Below, piece after piece: positions 44,487-54,164 of a stretch of 64,000 bases of DNA. The first letter of the stretch is position 1; the number at the start of each line of letters is the position of its first letter. This DNA comes from Bacillus sp. FJAT-50079 (GTDB lineage: Bacteria; Bacillota; Bacilli; Bacillales; Bacillaceae_C). Position numbers and translations under genes: made by a program. The notes under the pieces are model-generated. The model was given only the letters and a program-made list of their open reading frames with translations. It ran no database searches and was not told the DNA's origin. The stretch is from positions 62,001 to 126,000 of the forward strand of contig NZ_JAGYPD010000005.1 in the NCBI RefSeq assembly GCF_018343515.1. The letters are read 5' to 3'.

Positions 44487-44502
44487 TGTGAAGTTATTCA
44501 CA
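44487..44502 (-). promoter_or_regulatory. Rex operator upstream of ldh
   Basis: TGTGAAGTTATTCACA matches the Rex consensus TTGTGAA-N4-TTCACAA in all but the outer base of one arm. Rex is the NADH-sensing repressor of fermentation genes. The 335-base gap 44273-44607 otherwise holds only a terminator. Confidence 0.78.
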
Positions 44503-44558
44503 ATGATTTTACATATGTAACAACATTGCCATAATATAAGTGTGGAAGAAATAAAAAT

Positions 44559-44585
44559 GAGCCTAACAGCATATTTGTCAGGCTC
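44559..44585 (-). terminator. Intrinsic terminator of the 77-residue gene
   Basis: GAGCCT..ACA and TGT..AGGCTC form the stem; ATTTTTATT follows on the minus strand. Confidence 0.75.
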
Positions 44586-44607
44586 AATATATGCGTCCTA
44601 TTGATAA

Positions 44608-44838
44608 TCAATAATCGAGCTCTGTTTCCCACCCGCGGTCAACCGCCTCTTCTTGAGCGAAAAAGAGCATCTCATCCATCGACTCATAGTTCCCTTTTTG
44701 TTTATCTATTGGGTCAAAGCCGACTTCTGTCTCAATGATGGCCTCAGACTTCCCGATTAAAACGACTTCATCATTGGAACGTTTCAAGTAAATCGTCCCA
44801 TCCGGGTTGCATAATATACGTTTTGTCAGCCTCTCCAT
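44608..44838 (-). CDS. Conserved-looking small hypothetical protein
   Basis: A 76-residue acidic soluble protein starting MERLTKRILCNPDGTIYLKR. GAAGGGGTG lies upstream of ATG 44838, better than the longer frame to 44868. It ends WETELDY. No membrane segment, no metal motif. I do not recognise the family. It has its own terminator and stands divergent from the thioesterase gene. Confidence 0.65.
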   Translation of the reverse strand: MERLTKRILCNPDGTIYLKRSNDEVVLIGKSEAIIETEVGFDPIDKQKGNYESMDEMLFFAQEEAVDRGWETELDY

Positions 44839-44966
44839 AGATAACACCCCTTCTTGAAAAATTTCCATTGACTTCCCCTACTAATGATTTAATAATACCC
44901 TCTTTTACACTGTAATAAACATACATGATATAATGAAAAACAATGAAATAGACAGAGGTGACGCAC

Positions 44967-45488
44967 ATGGATAAGCAAGAGAAAAAGTTTATGAAAGAAA
45001 CAGTGACAATCAAAACAAGCCATGTTTTACCGCCAGATACAAACCATCTAGGCACAATGTTTGGCGGAAAGCTCATGTCTTATATCGATGATGTCGCATC
45101 AATTGCCGCTGTTAAATTTGCTCGCAATTTAGTTGTGACCGCATCAACCGATTCCGTCGATTTCATTAAGCCGATACGAACTGGCGATGCTGTCACGTTA
45201 AAAGCGATGGTCACGTGGACAGGAAACAGTTCGATGGAAGTTTTCGTGAAAATTACATCTGAGCATTTATTAACAGGAGAACAATCGATTGCTGCATTAT
45301 CATTTTTAACTTTCGTCGCATTAGACGAACATGGAAAGCCTACTCCCGTTCCTGAAGTTATTCCAGAAACGGAAGAAGAACGTTGGCTAAATGAAACAGC
45401 AAAAACAAGAGCCGCCCATCGAAAAATAAGAAAACAAGAAAGCAAAGAACTTGCTGCTTTTTTCTCTAAATCAGAAAACAACCGATAA
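44967..45488 (+). CDS. ykhA: Acyl-CoA thioesterase, hotdog fold (YkhA-like)
   Basis: A 173-residue single-hotdog acyl-CoA hydrolase. The active-site region is LPPDTNHLGTMFGGKLMSYIDDVASIAA with the Asn and Asp of the hexameric thioesterases, followed by ASTDSVDFIKPIRTGDAV. It releases CoA from medium or long acyl-CoA. ATG 44967 has AGAGGTGA upstream. Length agrees with B. subtilis YkhA (about 179). Confidence 0.88.
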   Translation: MDKQEKKFMKETVTIKTSHVLPPDTNHLGTMFGGKLMSYIDDVASIAAVKFARNLVVTASTDSVDFIKPIRTGDAVTLKAMVTWTGNSSMEVFVKITSEHLLTGEQSIAALSFLTFVALDEHGKPTPVPEVIPETEEERWLNETAKTRAAHRKIRKQESKELAAFFSKSENNR

Positions 45489-45576
45489 GAAAGCACAATC
45501 TCATATTGCATAGCCTATGTAGAGAGGGAGCAGATGTTGACAACTCGCTAGGCGGCTTGCCCTGCATATAGATTAA

Positions 45577-45603
45577 ACGGTCCTCTAATTGAAAGCGGAC
45601 CGT
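45577..45603 (+). terminator. Intrinsic terminator of the thioesterase gene
   Basis: ACGGTCC and GGACCGT stem followed by CTTTTTC. The 327-base gap 45489-45815 shows nothing else clear. Confidence 0.7.
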
Positions 45604-45815
45604 CTTTTTCATTACAACAAGATTAAGTTTTCTTAACAGCACAAGCGTATGAAGGATGCCCAATCTTTCTCTACGTCTTGCGCCTCAACGTTTTTATCGT
45701 TTTTCTCATTTGTAACATTTCTAAAATCCCATATAATGTCACAAGCAATCATCCTAATTTTTGTCTATACTTAAAAAATGATACATATGTAATTTTTTAA
45801 GGTAAGGTGAAAATC

Positions 45816-46826
45816 ATGTTCTCAAACACTGAAATTGGCATTGATTTAGGAACAGCAAATGTGCTTGTTTATACAAAAAATAAAGGAATCATTTTAAATG
45901 AGCCTTCAGTTGTAGCTGTTAATGTAAATACGAATAAAGTACTCGCTGTTGGTACTGAAGCGAAAAGTATGATTGGTAAAACCCCGGAAAATATTATTGC
46001 AGTCCGTCCATTACACAATGGTGTTATCGCAGATTTCGATATTACGAGTCAATTACTTAAAAGCTTGATGGCAAAAGCCGCGAAAACGTTAGGATTTTCG
46101 ATTCGAAAACCCGATGTGGTTGTATGTACTCCATCTGGTGCGACGTCTGTTGAACGACGTGCGATTCATGACGCGGTGAAAGCGTGCGGAGCGAAAAATG
46201 TGCATTTAATAGAAGAACCGGTTGCTGCTGCCATTGGCGCAGATTTACCTGTCGAAGAACCCGTAGCAAATGTGGTTGTTGATATCGGCGGTGGAACAAC
46301 AGAAGTAGCAATCATTTCATATGGTGGTGTCGTTAATTGTAATACGGTTCGAATCGGCGGCGATTTATTCGATGAAAACATTATCCAACATGTGCGCAAA
46401 AATTATAACTTACTTATTGGTGAACGAACAGCCGAGCAAATCAAAATCGAAATTGGCTATGCATTAATTGAACACGAAAAGCAATATATGGACGTACGCG
46501 GTCGTGACCTTGTGACAGGACTGCCCAAAACGGTCACATTGGTATCAACTGAAATTCAAAATGCGTTAAAAGAATCATTGCTTCATATATTAGAAGCGAT
46601 TCGGACAACATTAGAAAACTCACCTGCGGAATTGAGTGGGGATATCGTTGATAGGGGTGTTGTTCTAACTGGCGGTGGCGCTCTATTAAATGGCATCCAA
46701 GAATGGCTAAGCAATGAGATTATTGTCCCTGTTCATATCGCTCCACAGCCACTCGAATCTGTTGCAATTGGGACGGGAAGATCACTTGCATTTATTAATA
46801 AGCTTCAAACTGCATTAAATAGATAA
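45816..46826 (+). CDS. mreBH: Cell-shape protein MreBH (actin-like)
   Basis: A 336-residue MreB paralogue that guides lateral wall synthesis and LytE targeting. Phosphate 1 motif [18 protein letters not shown], connect/phosphate 2 [19 protein letters not shown], and adenosine motif [10 protein letters not shown] are visible. It matches B. subtilis MreBH (335 residues) more closely than MreB or Mbl in the stretches I recall. ATG 45816 has AAGGTGA upstream; the GTG at 45807 lies in that site. Alone in its transcription unit. Confidence 0.88.
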   Translation: MFSNTEIGIDLGTANVLVYTKNKGIILNEPSVVAVNVNTNKVLAVGTEAKSMIGKTPENIIAVRPLHNGVIADFDITSQLLKSLMAKAAKTLGFSIRKPDVVVCTPSGATSVERRAIHDAVKACGAKNVHLIEEPVAAAIGADLPVEEPVANVVVDIGGGTTEVAIISYGGVVNCNTVRIGGDLFDENIIQHVRKNYNLLIGERTAEQIKIEIGYALIEHEKQYMDVRGRDLVTGLPKTVTLVSTEIQNALKESLLHILEAIRTTLENSPAELSGDIVDRGVVLTGGGALLNGIQEWLSNEIIVPVHIAPQPLESVAIGTGRSLAFINKLQTALNR

Positions 46827-46890
46827 CCATATCTCTAATGAGATCCAACTAGCAATTTATCGATTTTCCAAAGAAGCCATCAATGGATCA

Positions 46891-46918
46891 AAAAAGACGA
46901 CTTAAAGGTCGTCTTTTT
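46891..46918. terminator. Bidirectional terminator between mreBH and floT
   Basis: AAAAAGACGAC and GTCGTCTTTTT form an 11-bp perfect stem between convergent genes. Confidence 0.88.
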
Positions 46919-46950
46919 GATTTTGCCTATTTAGGTGTTTCTACACGGAT

Positions 46951-48486
46951 TTACTCTTGCTCACTTACTTCTTTTTCCTTTTTGTTACTACTTAATTCAT
47001 CTGTTAACGCATCAATGCTCCCACGTACATTATGCTTTCCTGATAAATTTTCTAGTAATTCTTTTACATCGATACCAGATGATGCTTTCAACGATTCTTG
47101 CATCGTTGCCATTAAATTCGTTGCGTAGCCAGATACTTTATTGGCGCCACCTTCTCCATTGCTGCCTGTATCAACGACCGTAATTTTATCAATATTGCCG
47201 AGCGGTGCTGCCACTTGTTTCGCATATTCAGGAAGCATTTTTAAGACCATATCGAGTACAGCAGCTTGACCGAACTGTTCGAATGCTTCTGCCACTTTTT
47301 GCTTCGCTTCGGCTTCTGCCACCCCTTTTAAACGAATGACCTCAGCTTCCGCTTCCCCTTGTGCCCGCTGCGCGTCAGCTTTCGCTACACCATCGAGGCG
47401 AACCCGTTCTGCATCCGCTTTGGCTGTTGCTTCTACTCGATATTGATGTGCATCCGCTTCTGCCATTTGTTTCATCTTTTCAGCTGTTGCAGCCTGCTCA
47501 ACAGAGTATCGATCCGCATCGGCTTTCTTCTTCACTTCTGAATCGTATTGGCGCTCTCTACGCAAAATTTCCTTCTCTTCAAGTTCAATTTGCTTTTGAC
47601 GCTCAATAATTTTAATTTGCATCTCTTGCTCTGTAACGTCTTGCTTAGCACGAGCTGTTTCTAAGTCATATGCTTGGTCAGCTGCCGCACGAGCGATGTC
47701 TTGCTCACGACGGTACTCAGCCATCTTCAACTGATTAACCTTTTCTGCTTCCGCGATTTCTGTTGCTCGTTCAAGCTCAGCTTTTTTCGCCTCTTTCGCT
47801 GCTTCTGCACGCTTAATGCGAGTTTCTTTATCTGCTTCAGCAGTCGCAATATCAGCATCTCGCTTCACTTGAGCGATTCGTGGTTTCCCTAGTGAATCAA
47901 GGTAGCCATTTTTGTCGCGGACTTCTTTAATTGTAAATGATACGATGACAAGACCCATTTTCGCTAAATCTTGTGAAGCAACACGCTGTACTTCTTGTGA
48001 AAACTTATCACGGTTTTTATAAATTTCTTCAACCGTCATTGAACCAAGAATCGAACGCAAATGTCCTTCTAACACTTCTTTCGCTTCGATTTCACGGTCT
48101 TCTTTTGTTTTACCTAAAAATTGTTCAGCTGCTGTCGCAATTTCACCGATGGAACCACCAATTTTAATAATCGCCGTTCCATCCGCCATGACCGGTACTC
48201 CTTGCTCTGTGTACACTTCTGGCGTCGTAACTTCGAGTTTACTAGATAAAAGGCTAAGCGGTTGTGCCTGTTGGAAAACAGGAAGAACAAACGTACCTCC
48301 ACCGCGAATGATTTTTATTTTATTTCCAGCATCGTCAGTGTGAACATTTTTTCCGCCAAGATAGCTCCCTGTTACAATCAACGCTTCATCAGGACCAGCC
48401 GTCCGATATTTCGTAACAAATACTGCGAATAGAGCGATAAGTATAAATACAACAAGACCAATTACAATTAAAATACCTGTATCCAT
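46951..48486 (-). CDS. floT: Flotillin FloT (YuaG)
   Basis: A 511-residue membrane scaffold protein of functional membrane microdomains. An N-terminal hydrophobic hairpin (residues about 3-27) is followed by the SPFH domain, then a long coiled coil of Ala-Glu rich repeats (TAEADKETRIKRAEAAKEAKK and similar, roughly 210-420) and a C-terminal oligomerisation part. Length matches B. subtilis FloT (509). 17 bases after the NfeD partner. Confidence 0.95.
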   Translation of the reverse strand: MDTGILIVIGLVVFILIALFAVFVTKYRTAGPDEALIVTGSYLGGKNVHTDDAGNKIKIIRGGGTFVLPVFQQAQPLSLLSSKLEVTTPEVYTEQGVPVMADGTAIIKIGGSIGEIATAAEQFLGKTKEDREIEAKEVLEGHLRSILGSMTVEEIYKNRDKFSQEVQRVASQDLAKMGLVIVSFTIKEVRDKNGYLDSLGKPRIAQVKRDADIATAEADKETRIKRAEAAKEAKKAELERATEIAEAEKVNQLKMAEYRREQDIARAAADQAYDLETARAKQDVTEQEMQIKIIERQKQIELEEKEILRRERQYDSEVKKKADADRYSVEQAATAEKMKQMAEADAHQYRVEATAKADAERVRLDGVAKADAQRAQGEAEAEVIRLKGVAEAEAKQKVAEAFEQFGQAAVLDMVLKMLPEYAKQVAAPLGNIDKITVVDTGSNGEGGANKVSGYATNLMATMQESLKASSGIDVKELLENLSGKHNVRGSIDALTDELSSNKKEKEVSEQE

Positions 48487-48503
48487 TCAATTACCTCCTC
48501 TTT

Positions 48504-49034
48504 TTACGTAAAGCTTTTCTGATATGGAACAACGTAAAGAACACCATTTTTTACTTCGATGACTAAAACTTCTGTACCTTCGGAGATTATTTCATTCTCG
48601 AAACTAGCTGCCGGCTTAGAAATCATACCGCTATAATTTTCGATGATAACCTCACCAAATCCATCGGCAGGGATCGAAATAATAATTTTTCCTACCCGAC
48701 CTTCTAAAGATTTTTCCGTATAGCTAAGTGACTGTTCCGCAGATTTCATCGGCACCAATACGAATACATTTAACAACACATCAAGGATTACACTTACGAA
48801 TGCGGAAATGGCGATAATTAGAAAGCTATTCAGTGTTGTCGTTTTTTCGAGGATGTATCCCCCAGCAGAAAAAAATGTAATGAAGGCCAATATTAAGACG
48901 GGGTTTAAAAGTCCAGAAATTTCATCTAAACCTTCTAAAACATCACCAAACAATAAATATAACACTGTTAAACTACCGGAAATAATGAGTAACGTCAGAT
49001 AAATTGTTTCAATTGCCATTCCAAACAACATCAT
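48504..49034 (-). CDS. yuaF: NfeD-family membrane protein YuaF, flotillin partner
   Basis: A 176-residue protein with three to four membrane helices and a C-terminal OB-fold domain (EGRVGKIIISIPADGFGEVII ... GTEVLVIEVKNGVLYVVPY). It pairs with floT exactly as yuaF-yuaG in B. subtilis. GGGTGG precedes ATG 49034. A sigma-W-like promoter lies upstream. Confidence 0.92.
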   Translation of the reverse strand: MMLFGMAIETIYLTLLIISGSLTVLYLLFGDVLEGLDEISGLLNPVLILAFITFFSAGGYILEKTTTLNSFLIIAISAFVSVILDVLLNVFVLVPMKSAEQSLSYTEKSLEGRVGKIIISIPADGFGEVIIENYSGMISKPAASFENEIISEGTEVLVIEVKNGVLYVVPYQKSFT

Positions 49035-49104
49035 CGTTATCCACCCTTTACATTTTTATTTAATCGAAATAAAACCACCTTCTCTCGATTTTGTTGATAG
49101 TATG

Positions 49105-49133
49105 TATACGGAACGCTTCATTAAAAAGTTTCA
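49105..49133 (-). promoter_or_regulatory. Sigma-W-type promoter of yuaF-floT
   Basis: TGAAAC (49128-49133), a 17-base spacer and CGTATA (49105-49110) fit the ECF sigma-W pattern. In B. subtilis yuaFGI belongs to the sigma-W regulon. The 343-base gap 49035-49377 otherwise contains a short GCGTCTGGAGCTAGACA piece near 49255-49271, which resembles a common Bacillaceae intergenic repeat. Confidence 0.72.
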
Positions 49134-49347
49134 TTTTTTTATGAAATTTTAAATCGTTTTTATATTGAAATCGAGAAATTCAAGGTGTACAGCTTTGAGC
49201 GGTATATTACTGATGTTTTAAACAGATTCTTTTTGAGCATAGATTAGTCGCTGAGGCGTCTGGAGCTAGACACGAAAATCCATTTTTTGAAATGAAGACG
49301 ATAAAAATTTTATACTTTCTTTCCTTTAAGCTTATTATACATGAAAA

Positions 49348-49376
49348 TAGGCAGCCCTCAACGTGAGGACTGCCTA
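49348..49376 (-). terminator. Intrinsic terminator of the queF-yhhQ operon
   Basis: TAGGCAG..CCTC and GAGG..CTGCCTA form the stem with a TTTTC tail on the minus strand. Confidence 0.8.
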
Positions 49377-49377
49377 T

Positions 49378-50013
49378 TTATGCAATTTTATGAATGGATT
49401 TCGTCCGTTCTACATCTTTTTTACACCATTTTACAAGCAAGTACACAAGTGGCGTATCAAGAATTGCCACGACAAATTTAAATGCATATTGTGTCATAAT
49501 AAGTGCTAGCAAGGCAGGTAACGGCATTGTTCCAAGAAAGGCAATCGTGATAAAAATCGTCGTATCAACAAGTTGGCTAATCATTGTTGATGCATTGTTG
49601 CGAATCCATAATTTTTTATCGCCATGTTTAGCTTTTAAACGATGAAACACGGTTACATCAAGATGCTGACTAATAAGAAAGGAAAGCAAGCTTGCGATCG
49701 TCACCCGAAATCCAGCGGTAAAAATCGTTTCATATTCCGCTTGGAACTCATAAAAAGAAGCGGCAGGCAGTTTAATTGTAATATAGATGAAAATGACCGC
49801 CATGATTTGCGTAATTAATCCAGCTGTAACGGTTTTTCTCGCCATTTCTTTTCCATACACTTCTGTAATCGTATCGAGAATCGGATACGTAAACACATAG
49901 ATAATAACTGCTGCTGGGAGAACTGCCCAGCCGCCGAGACTGAACAATTTTACAGCTAAAATATTAGACAATATTAATAGGCCGACAAACGCACCGTTTA
50001 AATATAAAAGCAT
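49378..50013 (-). CDS. yhhQ: Queuosine precursor transporter, YhhQ/VUT family
   Basis: A 211-residue membrane protein with about six helices. Family features are LNGAFVGLLILSNILAVKLF at the start, YPILDTITEVYGKEMARK and the block FLISQHLDVTVFHRLKAKHGDKKLWIRNNASTM (given in part: SQHLDVTVFHRLK). It imports preQ0/preQ1 or related deazapurines. AAGGAG supports ATG 50013. It sits 10 bases after queF, under the same preQ1 riboswitch. Confidence 0.9.
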   Translation of the reverse strand: MLLYLNGAFVGLLILSNILAVKLFSLGGWAVLPAAVIIYVFTYPILDTITEVYGKEMARKTVTAGLITQIMAVIFIYITIKLPAASFYEFQAEYETIFTAGFRVTIASLLSFLISQHLDVTVFHRLKAKHGDKKLWIRNNASTMISQLVDTTIFITIAFLGTMPLPALLALIMTQYAFKFVVAILDTPLVYLLVKWCKKDVERTKSIHKIA

Positions 50014-50023
50014 GTTTTTCTCC

Positions 50024-50518
50024 TTAGCGGTTATCGACTTTTTCCGGATACATATCATGATTCATCATCCGGTATTCAGCCATTTCCTCGTATTTCGTTC
50101 CAGGCTTTCCGTAATTGCAATACGGATCGATCGATAATCCGCCTCTAGGAGTAAATTTCCCCCACACTTCGATGTAACGCGGGTCAAGCAATTCAATTAA
50201 ATCATTCATAATGATATTTACGCAGTCTTCATGAAAATCGCCATGATTGCGAAAACTAAATAAATAGAGCTTTAATGATTTACTTTCAACAATTTTTTGA
50301 TCAGGAATATAACTAATATACATCGTTGCGAAATCCGGCTGCCCTGTTTGCGGACATAGCGACGTAAATTCCGGGCAATTAAATTTTACAAAATAATCTC
50401 GGTTCGGATGTAAATTATCAATTGATTCCAATACATCTGGTGAATACTTATACAAATACTCCGTATTCTGATTTCCAAGCAATGTTAAATCCTTCAATGT
50501 ATCTTCATTTCTTTCCAT
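50024..50518 (-). CDS. queF: NADPH-dependent 7-cyano-7-deazaguanine reductase QueF
   Basis: A 164-residue T-fold enzyme reducing preQ0 to preQ1 in queuosine synthesis. The catalytic Cys and Asp are in [14 protein letters not shown], the QueF motif [20 protein letters not shown] follows, then [13 protein letters not shown]. Length equals the short Bacillus QueF (about 165). ATG 50518 with AAGGAGG is preferred over the longer frame, which would enter the riboswitch region. Confidence 0.95.
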   Translation of the reverse strand: MERNEDTLKDLTLLGNQNTEYLYKYSPDVLESIDNLHPNRDYFVKFNCPEFTSLCPQTGQPDFATMYISYIPDQKIVESKSLKLYLFSFRNHGDFHEDCVNIIMNDLIELLDPRYIEVWGKFTPRGGLSIDPYCNYGKPGTKYEEMAEYRMMNHDMYPEKVDNR

Positions 50519-50570
50519 AAAAAAAGCCTCCTTATGTTTTTTCGTGTTGGAAGGAGGAATCAAAATAAAA

Positions 50571-50652
50571 AACAGCCATACCGCAATGGATATGGCTGTT
50601 ATTGATCATCCATAGTTTTTTATAGAGGGTTTAGCGCTATGAACCTCTTCCG
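50571..50652 (-). promoter_or_regulatory. queF leader: preQ1-I riboswitch with terminator
   Basis: The minus-strand RNA carries the tiny class I aptamer: AGAGGTTCATAGC, GCTAAACCCTCT and the A-rich tail ATAAAAAACTATGG (about 50609-50650). A terminator stem (AACAGCCATA with TATGGCTGTT, 50571-50600) and T-run follow before queF. preQ1 binding would stop transcription of queF-yhhQ. Confidence 0.94.
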
Positions 50653-50748
50653 TACACGTATGTAATTTCTAACATATCATACTTTTTTTCTTGCACTTCG
50701 TCAATGTTTTTCGGTACAATATGAAAATATATAGAAAGGGTGGTAAAA

Positions 50749-51321
50749 ATGTCATTATTATCAGAAATTCTTGATTACAACAAAATTTTCATTGAAGAAA
50801 AATTATATGAGCAATATGCTACAACGAAATTCCCTGATAAAAAGCTTGTCATCCTTACTTGCATGGATACAAGATTAGTTGAATTATTACATAAAGCGAT
50901 GAATATGAAAAATGGCGATGTTAAAGTTGTTAAAACCGCAGGTGCTGTTGTGAAAAACCCATTTGGCAGTATTATGCGCAGCCTTTTAATTGCTGTCTAT
51001 GAGTTAAAAGCAGATGAAGTGTATGTGATCGGTCACCATGATTGCGGAATGAGTGCAGTTGAAAGCGAAGTAATCCTGAAAAAAATGACGGATCGCGGAA
51101 TTACAGCTGAGACGCTCGATATTATTAAAAATTCCGGGATTAAACTTGAGCAATTTCTTGAAGGCTTTGACAGCGTTGAAGAAAGTGTTGAGCATAGCGT
51201 CAACATGATCCGCAATCATCCATTGATGGCTGCTGAGATTCCAGTTCACGGTCTTGTCATTGATCCTGTAACCGGCGAGCTTGATTTAGTTGTTGATGGG
51301 TATAGCAGCAAAGAAGATTGA
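50749..51321 (+). CDS. Beta-class carbonic anhydrase (YtiB-like)
   Basis: A 190-residue zinc enzyme interconverting CO2 and bicarbonate. Zinc ligands are in TCMDTRLVE (Cys, with the Asp-Arg dyad) and GHHDCGMSA (His and Cys). ATG 50749 has AAAGGGTGG upstream. Stands alone on the plus strand with its own terminator. Confidence 0.9.
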   Translation: MSLLSEILDYNKIFIEEKLYEQYATTKFPDKKLVILTCMDTRLVELLHKAMNMKNGDVKVVKTAGAVVKNPFGSIMRSLLIAVYELKADEVYVIGHHDCGMSAVESEVILKKMTDRGITAETLDIIKNSGIKLEQFLEGFDSVEESVEHSVNMIRNHPLMAAEIPVHGLVIDPVTGELDLVVDGYSSKED

Positions 51322-51339
51322 TCTATAAATAGTGATTAA

Positions 51340-51363
51340 AGCAGGCGAAGCTCTTTGCCTGCT
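51340..51363. terminator. Terminator between carbonic anhydrase and the sensor kinase operon
   Basis: AGCAGGC and GCCTGCT stem followed by TTATTTTATT on the plus strand. Confidence 0.75.
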
Positions 51364-51380
51364 TTATTTTATTGACTGTT

Positions 51381-52838
51381 TTAAAAAGGAATTTCCAAAA
51401 TGACTTTCGTTCCTTTCCCTTCTTCGGAACGAATCATAATTTCCCCGCCTGCTGTTCGAGCACGCTCTTCCATACTAAATAAACCGACACCTTGTCTTAT
51501 TTTATTCACATCGAAGCCTTTGCCTTGATCTTCGATAACGGTGCGGAAAAATCCGTCAAGTTCACGGATCGTGACAGCCGCTTCTTCCGTTTCGGCGTAT
51601 TTGCGAATATTCGTTAACGCTTCTTGGATAATTCGATAGACGGCGATTTCCTTATTTGCTGAAAGTCGTCGCTGCAAAGAGCAATCAAAATGAACGGGAA
51701 TTTGATAATTCTCAGAAAAATGGGTTAAATACGAGCGAATCGCAGGGATTAAGCCGAGATCGTCAAGAACAGATGGCCGAAGTTCCCAAGATATCCCACG
51801 GACTTCTTCAATCATTTTTAATGCCTCCTGCTCCATTTGGTCGAGCAGTGGGTGATCCATTTCCGTCTGTAATCGATTGATCGTAATCAGATGGCTGTAC
51901 AAATTTTGCCCTACTCCATCGTGAAGCTCCCGTGATAAGTATTTTCGCTCGTCCTCTTGAATATCCATCATTTTTTTCATCATCGTTTGTAATTCTTCTT
52001 CTACCTGTTTGCGCTTCGTAATTTCATGACGTATCGATAAATATTGATATGGTTTGCCTTTTTCATTTAGAAATGGGACGACGGTCGTATCTACCCAATA
52101 GTACGTCCCATCCTTCGCCTTATTTTTGATTTCGCCCTTCCACACATTTCCGGATCCAATCGTCCGCCAAAACTGTTTAAAAAACTCTTTTGTATGATAG
52201 CCTGAATTAATAATCCGGTGATCTTGACTGAGCAACTCTTCTGTTGAATATTTGGAGACTCGGCAAAATTGGTCATTCACATATGTAATTTTTCCCCTTT
52301 GATCGGTAATCGCGACAATCGATGACGCATCAAGAGCAAACTTAAAATCCATTAACTCATTTGTATTTGAAGAGGTTGATTGACTCATTTCCATCTCCCT
52401 TTGAAAATGGATCGAGTAATCTTTTTCGATTTGTTTTGCAGCTGCATATATTTTTTGTTTATCAATCGATCCTTCCATTATTTCACTACGTTTCCCAATG
52501 AGCAAAACACCTTTCGGATGATCTTTCACATAAATAGGCATAGCAAACGCGTAGATTAATTCTTCAGCGAGCATAATCGGATAATCAAGCACTTTTCCGA
52601 TAATCTTTTTAGGAAATTTCATGATTTCAATCGGACTTCCCGTCGCTATCACTTTTCCAGCGATCCCTTTTCCATAACGAACGCTGATCCTTTTATACTT
52701 GTCACTTCTATTGCCCGCCGCAACTTTCCAAGTAACATCGGGGCCGACTTCATCTTGAATCGCATAACCGACAAAATCAACATCTAACTCCGTTCGTAAT
52801 GTTTCACATATTTGCTGAATGATTCCCATTAACATCAT
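51381..52838 (-). CDS. GAF-PAS sensor histidine kinase, NreB-like
   Basis: A 485-residue soluble kinase. Order: GAF domain (residues about 10-150), PAS domain with [22 protein letters not shown] and PAC-type tail [15 protein letters not shown] (about 168-285), HisKA_3 with the phospho-His in [14 protein letters not shown], and an HATPase domain ending [14 protein letters not shown]. No Cys cluster of the NreB kind is visible in the PAS domain. Its start overlaps the response regulator stop (TAATG). Likely a second input to the NarL-type regulator; the GAF part may play the nitrate-sensing role of NreA, which is inference. Confidence 0.85.
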   Translation of the reverse strand: MMLMGIIQQICETLRTELDVDFVGYAIQDEVGPDVTWKVAAGNRSDKYKRISVRYGKGIAGKVIATGSPIEIMKFPKKIIGKVLDYPIMLAEELIYAFAMPIYVKDHPKGVLLIGKRSEIMEGSIDKQKIYAAAKQIEKDYSIHFQREMEMSQSTSSNTNELMDFKFALDASSIVAITDQRGKITYVNDQFCRVSKYSTEELLSQDHRIINSGYHTKEFFKQFWRTIGSGNVWKGEIKNKAKDGTYYWVDTTVVPFLNEKGKPYQYLSIRHEITKRKQVEEELQTMMKKMMDIQEDERKYLSRELHDGVGQNLYSHLITINRLQTEMDHPLLDQMEQEALKMIEEVRGISWELRPSVLDDLGLIPAIRSYLTHFSENYQIPVHFDCSLQRRLSANKEIAVYRIIQEALTNIRKYAETEEAAVTIRELDGFFRTVIEDQGKGFDVNKIRQGVGLFSMEERARTAGGEIMIRSEEGKGTKVILEIPF

Positions 52839-53485
52839 TAGATACCTAGCAATCCTTTTTTTAATGCAATCGAAACTAATTCCGGCCTTGTTTTCATTTG
52901 TAATTTTTCCATTACATTTCCTCGATGTGTTTCAACGGTTTTGACACTAATGACGAGCTGTTCGGCAATTTCTTTATTCGAAAATCCTTTTGCGATCAAT
53001 GTTAATACTTCTTTTTCGCGATCGGAAAGCAGACTGAACGTATCGGCATTTCCTTGTTTCACATTCCCTAAATACTCTTCCATCAATCTTTTTGTTGCCG
53101 AAGGATGCAAATAGGCATTTCCTTCTGATACAGAATAAATCGCTGCTAAAAGTTCATCATGTGGAGCGCTTTTTAAAACACTTCCCGATGCACCTGCTTC
53201 AATCCCCCGAAATAAATATTCCTCGTCATCATGCATCGTTAAAATTAAAATCGCCGTTTCTGGCAAGAGTTTTTTTAGCTCAGCTGTTGCGGACAATCCG
53301 TCTTTTCCGTGCGGCATGCTTAGATCCATAATAATAACATCCGGCTTAAGCTCCAACGCTTTTTCGATCGCCTCATTGCCTTCAGAAGCTTCCCCTACAA
53401 CCTCGATATCCGAATGGTTATTTAATAACATTTTCAATCCGGTTCTTACGACTGCATGGTCATCACATAGTAAAATTCTAATCAA
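52838..53485 (-). CDS. NarL/NreC-type response regulator
   Basis: A 215-residue regulator: receiver domain with phospho-Asp D54 in [11 protein letters not shown], then a LuxR-type HTH with [21 protein letters not shown] and [14 protein letters not shown]. It lies between two histidine kinase genes in a nitrate respiration locus, so it probably activates the reductase operon. GC-rich palindromes upstream of that operon are candidate sites. Confidence 0.92.
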   Translation of the reverse strand: MIRILLCDDHAVVRTGLKMLLNNHSDIEVVGEASEGNEAIEKALELKPDVIIMDLSMPHGKDGLSATAELKKLLPETAILILTMHDDEEYLFRGIEAGASGSVLKSAPHDELLAAIYSVSEGNAYLHPSATKRLMEEYLGNVKQGNADTFSLLSDREKEVLTLIAKGFSNKEIAEQLVISVKTVETHRGNVMEKLQMKTRPELVSIALKKGLLGI

Positions 53486-53503
53486 TTCGAAAGCCCCCTT
53501 ATG

Positions 53504-54151
53504 TCAAAGAGGAAGAGACATTTTTATAAACGTCCCTTCCCCGATTGTGGATGTTATTTCCCATTCCCCGCCGACTAAATGAATTCGTTCCTTCATCGAA
53601 GCGAGCCCGGCGGAATGTTTTACCGTCTCCTTTACATGAAAACCACGTCCGCGATCTTGGATCGTAACGGAAAGTACTGCTTCACCCCAATGGAGCCTTA
53701 TGGATGCTCTTGACGTATCCGCATATTTCGCGATATTCGTGAAAGCTTTTTGGCATACTCGAAAAAGGGCAACTCTTTTCCGTTCACATAATGCGACTTC
53801 ACTTCCACTACTCTCGAAATCAACTTCAATCCCATACGTCGATGTGTATAATTGCAAATAGTTTTTTAATGCGGCAACTAATCCAAAGTTCGTAAGTGAA
53901 GGAGGATGCAATTCGACTGATAGCGAGCGAACTTCCTGAACAATTTGTTCAAGTTGATCAACCATTACACCTATATACTCTTTCATCATAGGTTCATCAA
54001 CTTTTTTCTCAACGATTTGCATCCCTGAATAAAGACTGGCAAGTGTCTGGCCAATGCTCTCATGAAGCTCAAATGCAATTCTCTTCATTTCTGCCTCTTG
54101 TGTTTGAATGAGATGCCCCTTAATCATTTGCTCATCTGGTCGTTCGCTCAT
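53504..54151 (-). CDS. Short soluble histidine kinase without sensor domain
   Basis: A 215-residue HisKA_3-type kinase. The phospho-His is H30 in IAFELHESIGQTLASL, followed by dimerisation helices and an HATPase domain with AFTNIAKYADTSRASI and GLASMKERIHLVGGEW. It has no sensor of its own. The preceding gene encodes a transporter ending in a PAS domain, which could be its signal input. ATG 54151 has AAGGTGGG upstream. The Cys in ALCERKR does not form a known motif. Confidence 0.87.
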   Translation of the reverse strand: MSERPDEQMIKGHLIQTQEAEMKRIAFELHESIGQTLASLYSGMQIVEKKVDEPMMKEYIGVMVDQLEQIVQEVRSLSVELHPPSLTNFGLVAALKNYLQLYTSTYGIEVDFESSGSEVALCERKRVALFRVCQKAFTNIAKYADTSRASIRLHWGEAVLSVTIQDRGRGFHVKETVKHSAGLASMKERIHLVGGEWEITSTIGEGTFIKMSLPL

Positions 54152-54164
54152 CTGTCTTCCCACC

